Positions 1 through 11,042 of a DNA stretch of 64,000 bases are shown in pieces (positions within the stretch are counted from its first letter, which is position 1; the number at the start of each line of letters is the position of its first letter). The stretch comes from Paracoccus aminovorans (lineage in GTDB: Bacteria > Pseudomonadota > Alphaproteobacteria > Rhodobacterales > Rhodobacteraceae), in the NCBI RefSeq assembly GCF_001546115.1, contig NZ_KQ955208.1, positions 498,401 to 562,400 of the forward strand, read 5' to 3'. The notes beneath the pieces are model-generated. The model was not told the origin of the DNA, did not search any database, and saw only the letters and a program-made list of their open reading frames with translations. Both the position numbers and the translations under genes were made by a program.

Positions 1-720
1 GCAGCGCTCGCCGAGGCCGTTCAACGTGCCCTGGATCTGCCGCGCCCCGGCATCGACGGCGGCCAGCGTGCAGGCGACGGCGTTGCCGGTGTCGTCATGG
101 GTGTGGATGCCCAGGCGCTCGCCCGGGATGCCCGCCGCGATCACCGCCCGCGTGACCTGCCCCACGCGGTCGGGCAGCGTGCCGCCATTGGTGTCGCACA
201 GCACCAGCCAGCGCGCGCCCGCCTCCAGCGCCACCCGCAGGCAGCGGGTCGCGTAATCCGCATCCTCGGCATGGCCGTCGAAGAAATGCTCGGCATCGAA
301 CAGCGCCTCGCGGCCTTGGGCCACCAGATGCGCGACCGAGGCGCGGATGTTCTCGAGGTTCTCCTCCAGCGTGATCCCCAACGCCTCGCGGACGTGAAAG
401 GGATGGGTCTTGCCGACGATGCAGACCGCCGGCGTGCCCGCATCCAGCACCGCCGCCAGCACGTCGTCGTTCTGGGCCGAGCGCCCGGCCCGCTTGGTCA
501 TGCCAAAGGCGGTCATGGTGGCGCGGGTCGCGGGTGCCGCGGCGAAGAAGTCGCTGTCGGTCGGATTGGCGCCGGGCCAGCCGCCCTCGATGTAATCGAC
601 GCCCAGGCTGTCCAGCATCAGGGCGATCTCGGCCTTCTCGGCGGCCGAGAACTGCACGCCCTGGGTCTGCTGCCCGTCGCGCAGCGTGGTGTCGTAGAGG
701 TAAAGTCGCTCGCGCGGCAT
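1..720 (-). CDS. cimA: (R)-citramalate synthase (partial, C-terminus outside window)
   Basis: This is the first 240 codons of a DRE-TIM metallolyase. The start LYDTTLRDGQQTQGVQF is the signature of citramalate/2-isopropylmalate synthases, and a metal-binding HTHDDTGN motif lies near residue 215. The family condenses pyruvate and acetyl-CoA to citramalate, the first step of the pyruvate route to isoleucine, although some members act in leucine synthesis. The spacing of motifs (GWPGANPTDSDFF, then KTHPFHV) fits the CimA type better than LeuA. The ATG at 718-720 follows a GGGG stretch. The gene runs leftward off the window edge, so its end and regulatory domain are not seen. Confidence 0.88.
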   Translation of the reverse strand, partial: MPRERLYLYDTTLRDGQQTQGVQFSAAEKAEIALMLDSLGVDYIEGGWPGANPTDSDFFAAAPATRATMTAFGMTKRAGRSAQNDDVLAAVLDAGTPAVCIVGKTHPFHVREALGITLEENLENIRASVAHLVAQGREALFDAEHFFDGHAEDADYATRCLRVALEAGARWLVLCDTNGGTLPDRVGQVTRAVIAAGIPGERLGIHTHDDTGNAVACTLAAVDAGARQIQGTLNGLGERC

Positions 721-753
721 CGGGGCATTCCCCTTTCGGCTGGCTGGTTCGGA

Positions 754-2139
754 TTATTGCGGCAGGCGGGCGGGATCGAAGCCGGCGCCGGGCAGAAGCT
801 CGGTGCCGTCCTTGGTCATGCGGATCTCGACCCCGGCCTCGGCCAGCTGGCGCTTGAGCGCATCGACGGCCGAGAAATCCTTCTGCGCCTTGGCCTCGGC
901 ACGCAGGCTCTCCATCCGGGCGGCCAGGACCGAGAGGTCCGGCCCGCGCGCCCAATCGCCCAGCTCCTCGCCCAGCAGCCCCAGCAGTTGCGCCGAGGCC
1001 AAGAGCCCCGCCGCGTCGCCCTGCCCCGCCAGCTCGTGCAGCGCCGCGATCGCCCCCGCGGTATTGAGATCGTCGGCAAGCGCGGCGATGACGGCGGGGG
1101 CCGGGCTTGGCGCGGGGTCGATCCCCGCGACAAGCCCGCGCCACTTGCGCAGGCTCGCCTCGGCCTCGCGCGCCTTCTCGGCCGTCCAGTCCATCGGCTT
1201 GCGGTAATGCGTGGACAGCAGCACGAAGCGGATCACCTCGCCCGGGATGCCCTGGTCCAGCAAATCGCGCACGGTGAAGAAATTGCCCAGGCTCTTGGAC
1301 ATCTTCCGGCCCTCGACCTGCAGCATCTCGTTATGCAGCCAGACCCGGGCGAACTGCCCGTGCGGATGCGCGCAGCAGCTCTGCGCGATCTCGTTCTCGT
1401 GATGCGGGAATTGCAGGTCGATGCCGCCGGCATGGATGTCGAAGCTCTCGCCCAAAAGCTCGTAGGACATGGCCGAGCATTCGATATGCCAGCCCGGCCG
1501 GCCGCGGCCCCAGGGGCTGTCCCAGCCCGGCAGGTCACCGTCCGAGGGCTTCCACAGCACGAAGTCCATCGGGTCTTCCTTGAAGGGCGCGACCTCGACC
1601 CGCGCCCCGGCGATCATGTCGTCGACCGAGCGGCCCGAGAGCTTGCCGTAATCGGCATAACTCCGCACCCGGAACAGCACATGGCCGTCCCTGGCATAGG
1701 CATGGCCGCTTTCGATCAGCTGGCCGATCATGCGCTGCATCTGGTCGATGTAGTCGGTGGCGCGCGGCTCGTGATCCGGGCGCGCGGCCCCCAGCGCATC
1801 CATGTCGGCGTGATACCAGCCGATGGTCTCCGCGGTGCGCTGGCGGATCAGCTCCTCCAGCGTGCCCGGCGCGCCGGCTTCCTTGCGGGCCAGCGCGGCC
1901 GCGTTGATCTTGTCGTCCACGTCGGTGAAATTGCGCACATAGGTCACATGCTCCGGGCCATAGACATGGCGCAGCAGCCGCACCAGCACGTCGATCACCA
2001 CCACCGGCCGGGCATTGCCCAGATGCGCGCGGTCATAGACCGTCGGGCCGCACAGATACAGCCGCACGTTCTGCGGGTCCAGCGGCTGGAAATCCTCTTT
2101 CCGGCGCGTCTTCGTATTCGTCAGCCTGATCTCGACCAT
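754..2139 (-). CDS. cysS: cysteinyl-tRNA synthetase
   Basis: The 461-residue product is a class I aminoacyl-tRNA synthetase that charges tRNA-Cys. The HIGH-type motif reads HLGN in RAHLGNARP (about residues 39-42), after LCGPTVYD with the first zinc-binding Cys. Further landmarks are [18 protein letters not shown] and the KMSKSLGN loop near residue 280. The length matches the family. It lies 33 bp upstream of cimA on the same strand, and the two may be co-transcribed. The start ATG at 2137-2139 follows an AAGGGGAAG-type ribosome binding site. Confidence 0.97.
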   Translation of the reverse strand: MVEIRLTNTKTRRKEDFQPLDPQNVRLYLCGPTVYDRAHLGNARPVVVIDVLVRLLRHVYGPEHVTYVRNFTDVDDKINAAALARKEAGAPGTLEELIRQRTAETIGWYHADMDALGAARPDHEPRATDYIDQMQRMIGQLIESGHAYARDGHVLFRVRSYADYGKLSGRSVDDMIAGARVEVAPFKEDPMDFVLWKPSDGDLPGWDSPWGRGRPGWHIECSAMSYELLGESFDIHAGGIDLQFPHHENEIAQSCCAHPHGQFARVWLHNEMLQVEGRKMSKSLGNFFTVRDLLDQGIPGEVIRFVLLSTHYRKPMDWTAEKAREAEASLRKWRGLVAGIDPAPSPAPAVIAALADDLNTAGAIAALHELAGQGDAAGLLASAQLLGLLGEELGDWARGPDLSVLAARMESLRAEAKAQKDFSAVDALKRQLAEAGVEIRMTKDGTELLPGAGFDPARLPQ

Positions 2140-2295
2140 GACTTCCCCTTTGCGGGCGTCATCCGGTCAATCTGGAACCGCCCGCCTGAAATTTCAGCCG
2201 GTAATGATGCAGCGGAGGGCGGCGGTTCTCACCTTCATGCGCCTGCCTTAACGCATTGTCTTGCCTCTGCCAAGAGAGGCTGCGACACTCGCGCC

Positions 2296-2637
2296 ATGAG
2301 CCGCGAACTGGTGAACGAGATCTGCGCCGCCCAGCCCGGGGCCGAGTGGTCGGACCCCTGGGGCGGTGGCCATGATTGCTGGAAGATCGGCGGCAAGAGC
2401 TTTGCCGTGACCGGCGCCACCAACGGTCTGGTCTCGGTCAAGACCGACAGCGCCGAGACGGCACGCTTCCTGATCGAGACCGGCGTGGCCGAACGCGCGG
2501 CCTATCTGCATGCAAGCTGGGTGGCCCTGCCGCTGGATTCGGCGCCGGACGAGCTGGCGCATCGCATCCGCCATTCCTATCGGCTGGTGCGCGGCGCGCT
2601 GCCGAAAAAGACCCAAGCCACGTTGCCGCCGCTCTAG
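2296..2637 (+). CDS. MmcQ/YjbR family DNA-binding-fold protein
   Basis: The 113-residue product reads like the MmcQ/YjbR family (CyaY-like, 'double wing' fold): an early catalytic-looking GAEWSDPWGGGHDCWKIGG segment, a central ATNGLVSVKTD strand and a C-terminal HRIRHSYRLVRGALPKK helix. The cellular role is unknown. I start at the ATG at 2296; a longer open frame upstream is only the antisense shadow of cysS. The gene diverges from cysS across a 156-bp intergenic region. Confidence 0.8.
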   Translation: MSRELVNEICAAQPGAEWSDPWGGGHDCWKIGGKSFAVTGATNGLVSVKTDSAETARFLIETGVAERAAYLHASWVALPLDSAPDELAHRIRHSYRLVRGALPKKTQATLPPL

Positions 2638-2725
2638 CCGTCGACGGCCGGCCCCGCCCCTCGCGGATCGGGACCGGCCGCAAGCCGGGGACCGAGCGAC
2701 TGGCCCCCGGTTCACGAGACCGGCG

Positions 2726-3193
2726 TCAGGCCGGCACTTGCGAGGCGAGCTGCTGCAACAGCGCGTCCATCTGCTTGCAGAGCGCATCCTCGGTGGTGTT
2801 CTTTTCCTTGGCGGCATCGGCCAGGGTGCGCTCGACCCCCATGGCCGAAACGGTGCCTTCCTTGCCCTTGGCCTCGGCCGCATCGCCCTTGGCGGTATCG
2901 CCTGCCGGGATCATTGCCAGAAGCTTGGTCTGGGTCTCGACCGCCTTGGCGTCGATATAGCCCTTGTCCTGGCAATAACCCAGCACGCCCAGCTGGTTGC
3001 GGGCGCTTTCATAGGCGGCGCCGCTGTCCTGCGCGGCCGGGGCCGGCGCGGTGGCGGCCGGGGCTTCGGCCGTGGCCGCGGGGGCCGGGGTGGTGGGGGT
3101 CGCCGCCTCTTGCGCCAGGGCGCCGGCGGAAAGGCCGGCCACGGTCAGGGCCGACAACAGGGCCACGCGGAATGTTGCGGAACGTGCGATCAT
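2726..3193 (-). CDS. small secreted protein of unknown function
   Basis: The 155-residue product has a clear signal peptide (RSATFRVALLSALTVAGLSAGALAQ), then an Ala/Pro/Thr-rich linker, then a compact domain containing two cysteines (GYCQDKGYIDAKA and EDALCKQMD). It is probably periplasmic. I chose the ATG at 3191-3193 because GGAG lies six bases upstream; an earlier ATG at 3214 has no such site. Similar Rhodobacteraceae proteins are, from memory, sometimes labelled pore-forming ESAT-6 family, but nothing in the sequence lets me confirm that, so the function stays open. Confidence 0.75.
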   Translation of the reverse strand: MIARSATFRVALLSALTVAGLSAGALAQEAATPTTPAPAATAEAPAATAPAPAAQDSGAAYESARNQLGVLGYCQDKGYIDAKAVETQTKLLAMIPAGDTAKGDAAEAKGKEGTVSAMGVERTLADAAKEKNTTEDALCKQMDALLQQLASQVPA

Positions 3194-3290
3194 CTCGATC
3201 TCCGTCTGTTGCATTGTGCGGGGACTGTGGCATGGGCGGCGCCGGGCCGCAAACCGGCTCGGCGGAATGCCGCGGCCGGCGTCGGGCGTT

Positions 3291-4406
3291 TCAGCGGAAA
3301 AGCACCAGCGAGCCCGGCGACCAGCTCACATTCGCGCGCGTGCCCACGTCCTGCACCTCGCGGCCGAAGACGTTGCGCATGGCGATGCGGACCGGCCGGG
3401 CCTGGCCGTCGAACCCGGCCGAGCCGTCCAGCCGCACGTCGTAATAGGTCATGTCGCCGTAATAGACGACCTCGTCGACGACCCCTTCGGCGACCCGGGC
3501 CTGGCCCGGCGCGCCGGCCGAGACCAGCGACACCGCCTCGGGCCGGAAGCCGACCGAGGGGCCGTCGTCGCCGGGATCGGCATGGCTGACATTCGCCGCC
3601 GGGATCTCGACCCGGCCGAGGCCGGGCACCTCGACCTCGACCCCCGAGAGCGTTTCGCCCAGCACCCGCGTCGGCAGGAAATTCATCACGCCGATGAAAT
3701 TCGCCACCCGGCGGCTGGTCGGGCGGGCATAAAGCGCCTCGGGCCCGTCGAGCTGGGCGATCTGGCCCTCGAACATCACCGCGATGCGGTCGGACATGAC
3801 CAGCGCCTCCTCCTGGTCATGGGTGACCAGGACGAAGGTGATGCCGACCTGGCGCTGCAGCTTGATCAGTTCGACCTGCATCTGCTCGCGCATCTTGCGG
3901 TCCAAGGCCGACAAGGGTTCGTCCAGCAGCAGCACCTTGGGCTTCAGGATCAGCGCCCGGGCCAGCGCCACCCGCTGCCGCTGCCCGCCCGAGAGCGCAT
4001 GGCTGGCGCGGGCGCCGTAGCCCTTCAGGCCGACCATGGCCAGCGCCTCCTCGACCGCGGCGGCCTTTTCGGCCTTGGAACGCGGGTCGCGGCGCAGGCC
4101 GAAGCCGACGTTCTCGGCCACGGTCAGATGCGGGAAGATGGCATAGGACTGGAACACCATGTTCGTGGGGCGGCGGTTTGCCGGCACCCCCTCCATGTCC
4201 TGGCCGTCGATCAGCACCACGCCCGAGGAAATATCCTCGAACCCGGCGATGGTGCGCAAAAGCGTGGTCTTGCCGCAGCCCGAGGGGCCGAGCAGCGAAA
4301 AGAACTCGCCCGCGCGGATGGTCAGGTCGATGCCGCGCAGCGCGTGATAGTCGCCATAGTATTTCTGCACCTGCCGGCATTCGATCATCGGCTTGGCCCC
4401 GGCCAT
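3291..4406 (-). CDS. PotA-type ABC transporter ATP-binding protein
   Basis: This is the ATPase of a spermidine/putrescine-type importer. From the ATG at 4406 the P-loop GPSGCGKTT is at residues 40-48, LSGGQ at 138-142 and the Walker B motif LLLDEP at 159-164, with the switch histidine in VTHDQEEA. A C-terminal TOBE-like domain (VGFRPEAVSLV onward) is present. The true start is uncertain: a TTG at 4448 overlaps the stop of the upstream permease and would add 14 residues, and an ATG at 4388 would remove six. Substrate (polyamine or another small cation) is inferred from family resemblance only. Confidence 0.9.
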   Translation of the reverse strand: MAGAKPMIECRQVQKYYGDYHALRGIDLTIRAGEFFSLLGPSGCGKTTLLRTIAGFEDISSGVVLIDGQDMEGVPANRRPTNMVFQSYAIFPHLTVAENVGFGLRRDPRSKAEKAAAVEEALAMVGLKGYGARASHALSGGQRQRVALARALILKPKVLLLDEPLSALDRKMREQMQVELIKLQRQVGITFVLVTHDQEEALVMSDRIAVMFEGQIAQLDGPEALYARPTSRRVANFIGVMNFLPTRVLGETLSGVEVEVPGLGRVEIPAANVSHADPGDDGPSVGFRPEAVSLVSAGAPGQARVAEGVVDEVVYYGDMTYYDVRLDGSAGFDGQARPVRIAMRNVFGREVQDVGTRANVSWSPGSLVLFR

Positions 4407-4444
4407 GGCGGCGCGATGGGCGGCGGTGGTTTTCTGGCTCTGGC

Positions 4445-5251
4445 TCAAAGGAAGCCCCCCGTGTCCTTGGCGCCGGTCTTCGCGATGCCGCGACGGCGGA
4501 AATATTCTGCGACGCTCAGAAGCAGGATCGACATCACCACCAGCACCGTCCCCAGCGCCATGATCATCGGGATCTGCTTCGGAAAGCGCAGCTGGCTGAA
4601 GATATAGGTCGGCAGCGTCGGCTCGTTCCCGGCCAGGAAGAAGGCGATGATGAATTCGTCCAGGCTGATGGTGAAGCTCATCAGCAGCGACGAGATGATC
4701 CCCGGCATGACCAGCGGCAGGATCACCAGCCGGAAGGCGCTCCATCGCGTCTCGCCCAGGTCATAGGCGGCCTCTTCCAGCGAACGGTCGAGCGAGTTGA
4801 AGGCCGTGGACAGGATCACCGTCGCATAGGGCATGCAGATCAGCGTATGGCCCAGCATCACCGTCAGGATGCTGAGCTTGACCCCGACGGACAGGAGCAC
4901 CACCAGAAGCGAGATCGAGACGATGATCTCGGGCAGGACCAGCGGCAGCATGATCAGCCCCATGATCGGCCCCTTGGCGGGAAACGCGAACCGGGTCGAG
5001 GCGCGGGCGGCGAAGATGCCCAAGCAGGTGGCGAAGACCGAGGAGCAGACCGCGATGGTCAGCGAGTTCAGCAGCGCCCGGCGCAGCGAGGCGTTCTCGG
5101 CCATCTGGGCGAACCATTGCGTGGTGAATTCCTTCAGCGGAAAGGCGATGATCGTGCCCGAGTTGAAGGCAAAGACCGGCAGCAGCAGGATCGGCGCATA
5201 GAGGAACAGCAGATAGGCGATCGCATAGGCGCGCAGCCCCCCGCCCTTCAT
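4445..5251 (-). CDS. PotC-type ABC transporter permease
   Basis: The 268-residue inner-membrane protein has about six transmembrane segments. Its EAA loop reads LEEAAYDLGETRWSAFRLVILPLVMPGI, the contact site for the ATPase. It is typical of the second permease of spermidine/putrescine-type importers. It overlaps the upstream permease by four bases (ATGA) and precedes the ATPase gene directly, so the three form one translationally coupled operon. Confidence 0.92.
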   Translation of the reverse strand: MKGGGLRAYAIAYLLFLYAPILLLPVFAFNSGTIIAFPLKEFTTQWFAQMAENASLRRALLNSLTIAVCSSVFATCLGIFAARASTRFAFPAKGPIMGLIMLPLVLPEIIVSISLLVVLLSVGVKLSILTVMLGHTLICMPYATVILSTAFNSLDRSLEEAAYDLGETRWSAFRLVILPLVMPGIISSLLMSFTISLDEFIIAFFLAGNEPTLPTYIFSQLRFPKQIPMIMALGTVLVVMSILLLSVAEYFRRRGIAKTGAKDTGGFL

Positions 5252-6117
5252 TGCCGCACCTTCAGGAAGCGGCGGTTCAGCGCCACGAAGACCAGCGACA
5301 GCAGCGCGACGATCAGCATGGCGGTGACCGCCAGCGCCGAGCCCATCGGCCGGTTGTCCTGGTCCAGCATCTGGCTCTGGATCATGTTGGCGATCATCGG
5401 GATCTTGCCGCCGCCGATCAGCGCCGGGGTGACATAGTCGCCGATGGTCGGGATGAAGACGATCAGCGCCGCCGCCACCACCCCCGGCATGGCCAGGGGC
5501 AGCGTCACCCGCCAGAAGGTCATCGCCCGGCTTTCGCCCAGATCGCGCCCGGCCTCCAGCAGCGAGCGGTCGATCTTTTCCAGCGCGATGAAGATCGGCA
5601 GGATCGCGAAGGGCGCATAGGCATGCGCCAGCGTCAGCACCATGGAGTTCACGTTGTAGAGGATGAAGGTCAGCGGCTGCTCGATGATGCCCAGCGACTT
5701 CAGCCCCGAGTTGATGACGCCGTTATAGCCCAGGATCACCTTCCACAGGAAAACCCGGATCAGGTAGCTGGTCCAGAAGGGAATGGTGATCAGGAACAGC
5801 CACATGGACTTCTTGCGCGGGTCGACCGCGAAGGACAGGAAATAGGCCACCGGAAAGGCCAGCACCACCGTGACCAGCGTCACCAGCGCCGCGACGCCCA
5901 GCGAGCGCAGCATGATCTTGTGAAAGATCGGGTCGGACCAGACGGCGCGGTAATTCTCCAGCGTGAATTCGCGGATGACGGTCAGGTAGCCGTCCTTGAA
6001 GAAGGAATAGGCCAGGATGGTCAGGAGCGGCGCCGCCAGCACCAGCACCGCATAGCCCAGCGGCGGGGCGATCAGGCCCAGCCCCTGCGCCGCTTGTGAT
6101 CGGTTTCCTGAAGCCAT
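5248..6117 (-). CDS. PotB-type ABC transporter permease
   Basis: The 289-residue inner-membrane permease has six predicted transmembrane segments and an EAA loop LLEAGRDLGESRAMTFWRVTLPLAMPGV. It is the first gene of the three-gene transporter operon. The periplasmic binding protein expected for such an importer is not encoded within this window, upstream or downstream. The 93 bp upstream are AT-richer than the surroundings and probably hold the promoter. Confidence 0.92.
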   Translation of the reverse strand: MASGNRSQAAQGLGLIAPPLGYAVLVLAAPLLTILAYSFFKDGYLTVIREFTLENYRAVWSDPIFHKIMLRSLGVAALVTLVTVVLAFPVAYFLSFAVDPRKKSMWLFLITIPFWTSYLIRVFLWKVILGYNGVINSGLKSLGIIEQPLTFILYNVNSMVLTLAHAYAPFAILPIFIALEKIDRSLLEAGRDLGESRAMTFWRVTLPLAMPGVVAAALIVFIPTIGDYVTPALIGGGKIPMIANMIQSQMLDQDNRPMGSALAVTAMLIVALLSLVFVALNRRFLKVRQ

Positions 6118-6210
6118 GCCTTGCCCCGGTTGCTTGCCCGTTTGTTACGCAGGTTTTCACAACAAACAATTAAGGGGAAGCGATTTTCGGTCGGTTCTCC
6201 ACAGCTTTCG

Positions 6211-6633
6211 TCAGCCTGCCTGAAACTTGACCAGCACCTCGCGGCGATGCGGGGCGTGGCGATGCTCGACCAGATAGATGCCTTGCCAGGTGCCAAGCGC
6301 CATGCGCCCGTCCACGACCGGGATCGACAGGCTGACCGGCAGGACCGCCGCCTTCAGATGCACGGGCATGTCGTCGGGGCCCTCGGCGCGATGGGTCAAC
6401 CAGGCCATCGACGGGTGATCGGCCGGCGGCGCGATGCGGTCGAGCCAGCCCAGCAGGTCGCGCTGCACGTCGGGGTCGGCATTCTCCTGGATCAGCAGCG
6501 AGCAGGAGGTATGGCGGACAAAGACCGTCAGCACGCCCTCCCCGGCGCCGACCTGGCGCAGCCAGCCGGCAATCTCGCGCGTGATCTCGTGGCAGGCGGG
6601 GCCATGCGTGGCGATGGTCAGGACCGTCTTCAT
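6211..6633 (-). CDS. YjbQ/UPF0047 family protein (secondary thiamine-phosphate synthase)
   Basis: The 140-residue product matches the YjbQ family along its whole length: VFVRHTSCSLLIQENADPDV, MAWLTHRAEGPDDMPVHLK and ALGTWQGIYLVEHR. Family members bind metal through conserved histidines, and some complement a thiamine phosphate synthase mutant weakly. The physiological role is unsettled. It sits alone between rmuC and the transporter operon on the same strand. Confidence 0.88.
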   Translation of the reverse strand: MKTVLTIATHGPACHEITREIAGWLRQVGAGEGVLTVFVRHTSCSLLIQENADPDVQRDLLGWLDRIAPPADHPSMAWLTHRAEGPDDMPVHLKAAVLPVSLSIPVVDGRMALGTWQGIYLVEHRHAPHRREVLVKFQAG

Positions 6634-6667
6634 CGCCGCCCTCTGGCGACGGCCGGCCGCAGCCTGG

Positions 6668-6690
6668 CCTTCTTTGTTGCAAAAATACCC
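6668..6690 (+). repeat. copy 1 of a recurrent 22-23 bp motif
   Basis: The motif (CTTCTTTGTTGC then AAAATACCC) starts six bases beyond the stop codon of rmuC. Read in the direction of rmuC transcription it is GGGTATTTTT...AAGAAG. Seven more copies occur in the window, nearly all within 25 bp of a stop codon. Confidence 0.7.
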
Positions 6691-6696
6691 AAAAGC

Positions 6697-8145
6697 CTAC
6701 TCCGCCGCCTCGTCGGGCGCTTCCAGCATGGCGCCGTCATGGTCGAGCCCCAGCCGCTTCTGGGTGCGGGCGCCGAGTTCGCGCAGCATCTCGGCCTGGC
6801 GGATGACGTTGCCGGGGCCGCGCGTCAGCCGGTCGAGCGCGGTGGCATGGCTTTTCTGCGCCCGCTCCAGCGCCGTGCCGACATCCTCGATGGCGCCGAC
6901 AAAACCGTGCAGCTTGTCGTAGAGCTGGCCGGCGCGAGCGGCGATCTGCATGGCGTTCGATTCGCGCCGCTCGACCGTCCAGATGTGATCGACGGTGCGC
7001 AGCGTCAGCATCAGCGTCGTCGGCGTGGTCAGCCCGACCCGGTTCTCCATGGCGAAACGCGCGAGGTCGGGATCGACCCGCAGCGCCTCGGAAAAGGCGC
7101 CCTCGACCGGGACGAACATCAGCACGTAATCGACCGCGCCCTCGTCCAGCGCCTGATAGCCCTTGGCGGCCAGGCCGGTGACATGGCCGCGCATCGCGGC
7201 GACATGCCGGCGCAGCGCCGCCTCGCGCACCAGCCCGTCCTCGGCATTCACCGCCTCTTCATAGGCGTTCAGCGACACCTTGCTGTCGATCACCAGGATC
7301 TTCTTCTGCGGCAGCTTCACGATCACGTCCGGCCGCCACAGCTTGCCGTCGCCGTCGCGGTGGCTGGTCTGGGTCAGGTAATGCGTACCGGAAAGCAGGC
7401 CCGAATCCTCGAGGATGCGCTCCAGGATCATCTCGCCCCAGGCACCGCGCTTCTGGCTGTCGCCCTTGAGCGCCCGGGTCAGCGCCACCGCCTCGCGCGA
7501 GATGTCCTCGGAACGCTTGTGCAGATATTCGATCTGTTCGCGCAGCCGGGCGCGCTCCTCGTCGGTGGCCTTGTTGCGGGCCTGCAGCTCGGTCTGGAAG
7601 CGGTGCACCTGGTCGCGGAACGGCGTCAGCAGCGCGGAAAGCTGCTCGCCATGCGTCTTTTGCATTTCGCTGCCCTGGGTCTTCAGCGTCTCATGCGCCA
7701 TCAGCCGGAACTGGCCGGTCATCTCCTCGCGCAATTCGCGCAGGGTGGCGAGATCGCGCTCGGCCGCCTCGCGGTCCTTCTCGGCGGCCAGCCGGGTCTC
7801 GGCCAGCATGCGCTCCAGCCGCGAGACCGACTGGCGCTCGCCATGCAGCGCGTCGGTCAAGGCGTCGCGTTCCTCGATCAGCTCGCGCATGCGCTGGCCC
7901 AGGCCCTCGGCGCGGGTCTCCAGCCGGCTCGCGGCCAGCAGCTGATCGCGCAGCTGGGCCGCCTCGGCCTCCAGCCGCGCCAGCAGCGCCGATTCGCGCG
8001 CCGCGGACGCCTGCGCCGAACGCCGGGTTCGCCACAGCTGAACGAAGCACAGGGCCAGCGCGGCCAGCGCCACCGCCAGGGCCGCGCGCAGGTTGCCCGA
8101 ATTCGCCAGCCAATCGTGCAATTTCACCGCCATGTCCTCGGGCAT
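6697..8145 (-). CDS. rmuC: DNA recombination protein RmuC
   Basis: The 482-residue product has an N-terminal membrane anchor (about residues 20-38), a long coiled coil (about 45-210) and the RmuC nuclease-like domain with WGEMILERILEDSGL, RPDVIVKLPQKKILVIDSKVSL and FVPVEGAF. RmuC limits recombination at inverted repeats. The role comes from E. coli genetics; the membrane-tethered architecture is seen here. An ATG 12 bp downstream is an equally possible start. Confidence 0.93.
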   Translation of the reverse strand: MPEDMAVKLHDWLANSGNLRAALAVALAALALCFVQLWRTRRSAQASAARESALLARLEAEAAQLRDQLLAASRLETRAEGLGQRMRELIEERDALTDALHGERQSVSRLERMLAETRLAAEKDREAAERDLATLRELREEMTGQFRLMAHETLKTQGSEMQKTHGEQLSALLTPFRDQVHRFQTELQARNKATDEERARLREQIEYLHKRSEDISREAVALTRALKGDSQKRGAWGEMILERILEDSGLLSGTHYLTQTSHRDGDGKLWRPDVIVKLPQKKILVIDSKVSLNAYEEAVNAEDGLVREAALRRHVAAMRGHVTGLAAKGYQALDEGAVDYVLMFVPVEGAFSEALRVDPDLARFAMENRVGLTTPTTLMLTLRTVDHIWTVERRESNAMQIAARAGQLYDKLHGFVGAIEDVGTALERAQKSHATALDRLTRGPGNVIRQAEMLRELGARTQKRLGLDHDGAMLEAPDEAAE

Positions 8146-8286
8146 CCGCGCCTCGCTGTTTCGCGCCCCGGCGGGCGCCCGGCGCGACTGTTCACCTTTT
8201 CCCCCATGATTGCAAGCCGCACGGGTCTTTCATCCCGCCGCCGCCGCGCCTAGCTTCTGGCCACAAACCGTCAAAGGAGATCAGGC

Positions 8287-8835
8287 ATGGCCAAGTCCGT
8301 CGCCGTCATCATCGGCTCGCTGCGCAAGGAGTCGATCAATCACAGGCTGATGCTCGCGCTGCAAAACCTGGCCGGAGACCGGCTGCAGTTCCACCCGCTG
8401 CATATCGGCGACCTGCCGCATTACAACGAGGAACTCTGGGCCGAGCCGCCGGTCCCGGTGCTGCGGCTCAAGGACCGGGTCGAGCATTCCGACGCGGTGC
8501 TGGCGATCACGCCGGAATACAACCGCAGCTATCCGGGCGTGATCAAGAACGCGCTGGACTGGGGCACCCGGCCCTATGGCGAGAATTCCTGGAAGGACAA
8601 GCCGGCGGCGATCACCGGCGCCTCGCCCGGCGTGATCGGCGCCGCCGTCGGCCAGGCCCGGCTCAAGACCGACATGCTGGCCGTCGGCATGGTGATGATG
8701 CCCACGCCCGAGGCCTATATCCAGTGGAAACCCGAGGCTTATGCCGCCGACGGCCACGTCACCGACCCGGCAACGGCGAAATTCCTTGGCGGTTTCGTCG
8801 ACGCCTTCGCGGCCTGGATCGAGAAACACGGCTGA
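8287..8835 (+). CDS. NADPH-dependent FMN reductase (ChrR/azoreductase type)
   Basis: The 182-residue flavodoxin-like protein begins VAVIIGSLRKESINHRL, the phosphate-binding GSLRxxSxN loop of the NADPH-dependent FMN reductase family. It also carries ITPEYNRSYPGVIKNALDW, the second FMN-binding loop. Members reduce quinones, azo dyes or chromate. An AGGAG sequence lies at ideal spacing before the ATG. The gene is a single unit followed by a strong terminator hairpin. Confidence 0.92.
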   Translation: MAKSVAVIIGSLRKESINHRLMLALQNLAGDRLQFHPLHIGDLPHYNEELWAEPPVPVLRLKDRVEHSDAVLAITPEYNRSYPGVIKNALDWGTRPYGENSWKDKPAAITGASPGVIGAAVGQARLKTDMLAVGMVMMPTPEAYIQWKPEAYAADGHVTDPATAKFLGGFVDAFAAWIEKHG

Positions 8836-8855
8836 GCCGCAACCGATCCAAAGCG

Positions 8856-8888
8856 AAGCGGCCGCGCTTGCCCGGCGCGGCCGCTTTT
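8856..8888 (+). terminator. intrinsic terminator after the FMN reductase gene
   Basis: A perfect 12-bp stem (AAGCGGCCGCGC at 8856-8867 pairs with 8875-8886) has a 7-nt loop and runs into TTTT. It lies 20 bp past the reductase stop and also just downstream of the convergent rpoD stop, so it may serve both. Confidence 0.8.
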
Positions 8889-8906
8889 CAGTTCGCGATA
8901 AGCGCC

Positions 8907-10892
<1,986 letters not shown>

Positions 10893-10912
10893 GCTGGCTC
10901 CCTTGAGGCAGT

Positions 10913-10924
10913 GATTCGCGAATC
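10913..10924. promoter_or_regulatory. 12-bp palindrome upstream of rpoD
   Basis: GATTCGCGAATC is a perfect palindrome about 20 bp upstream of the rpoD start, and GCGAATC recurs twice more within 60 bp upstream. It lies within the 150-bp dnaG-rpoD gap, where an rpoD promoter or leader would be. Whether a protein binds it is unknown. Confidence 0.35.
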
Positions 10925-11042
10925 GGCGAATCGGGATCGGCTATCGGTCGTTTCTAGCGCGAGTCGCAGGCGAATCAAAGCCTGCGGCCCGGCCCCGGAC
11001 CGGGGTGATTCGAAGCGGGCAATTCGGCCCCTCCGACCCATT

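Noticed and set aside
6118..6210. Firm promoter call for the transporter operon
   Set aside because: The gap is AT-rich, but no -35/-10 pair with normal spacing stands out.
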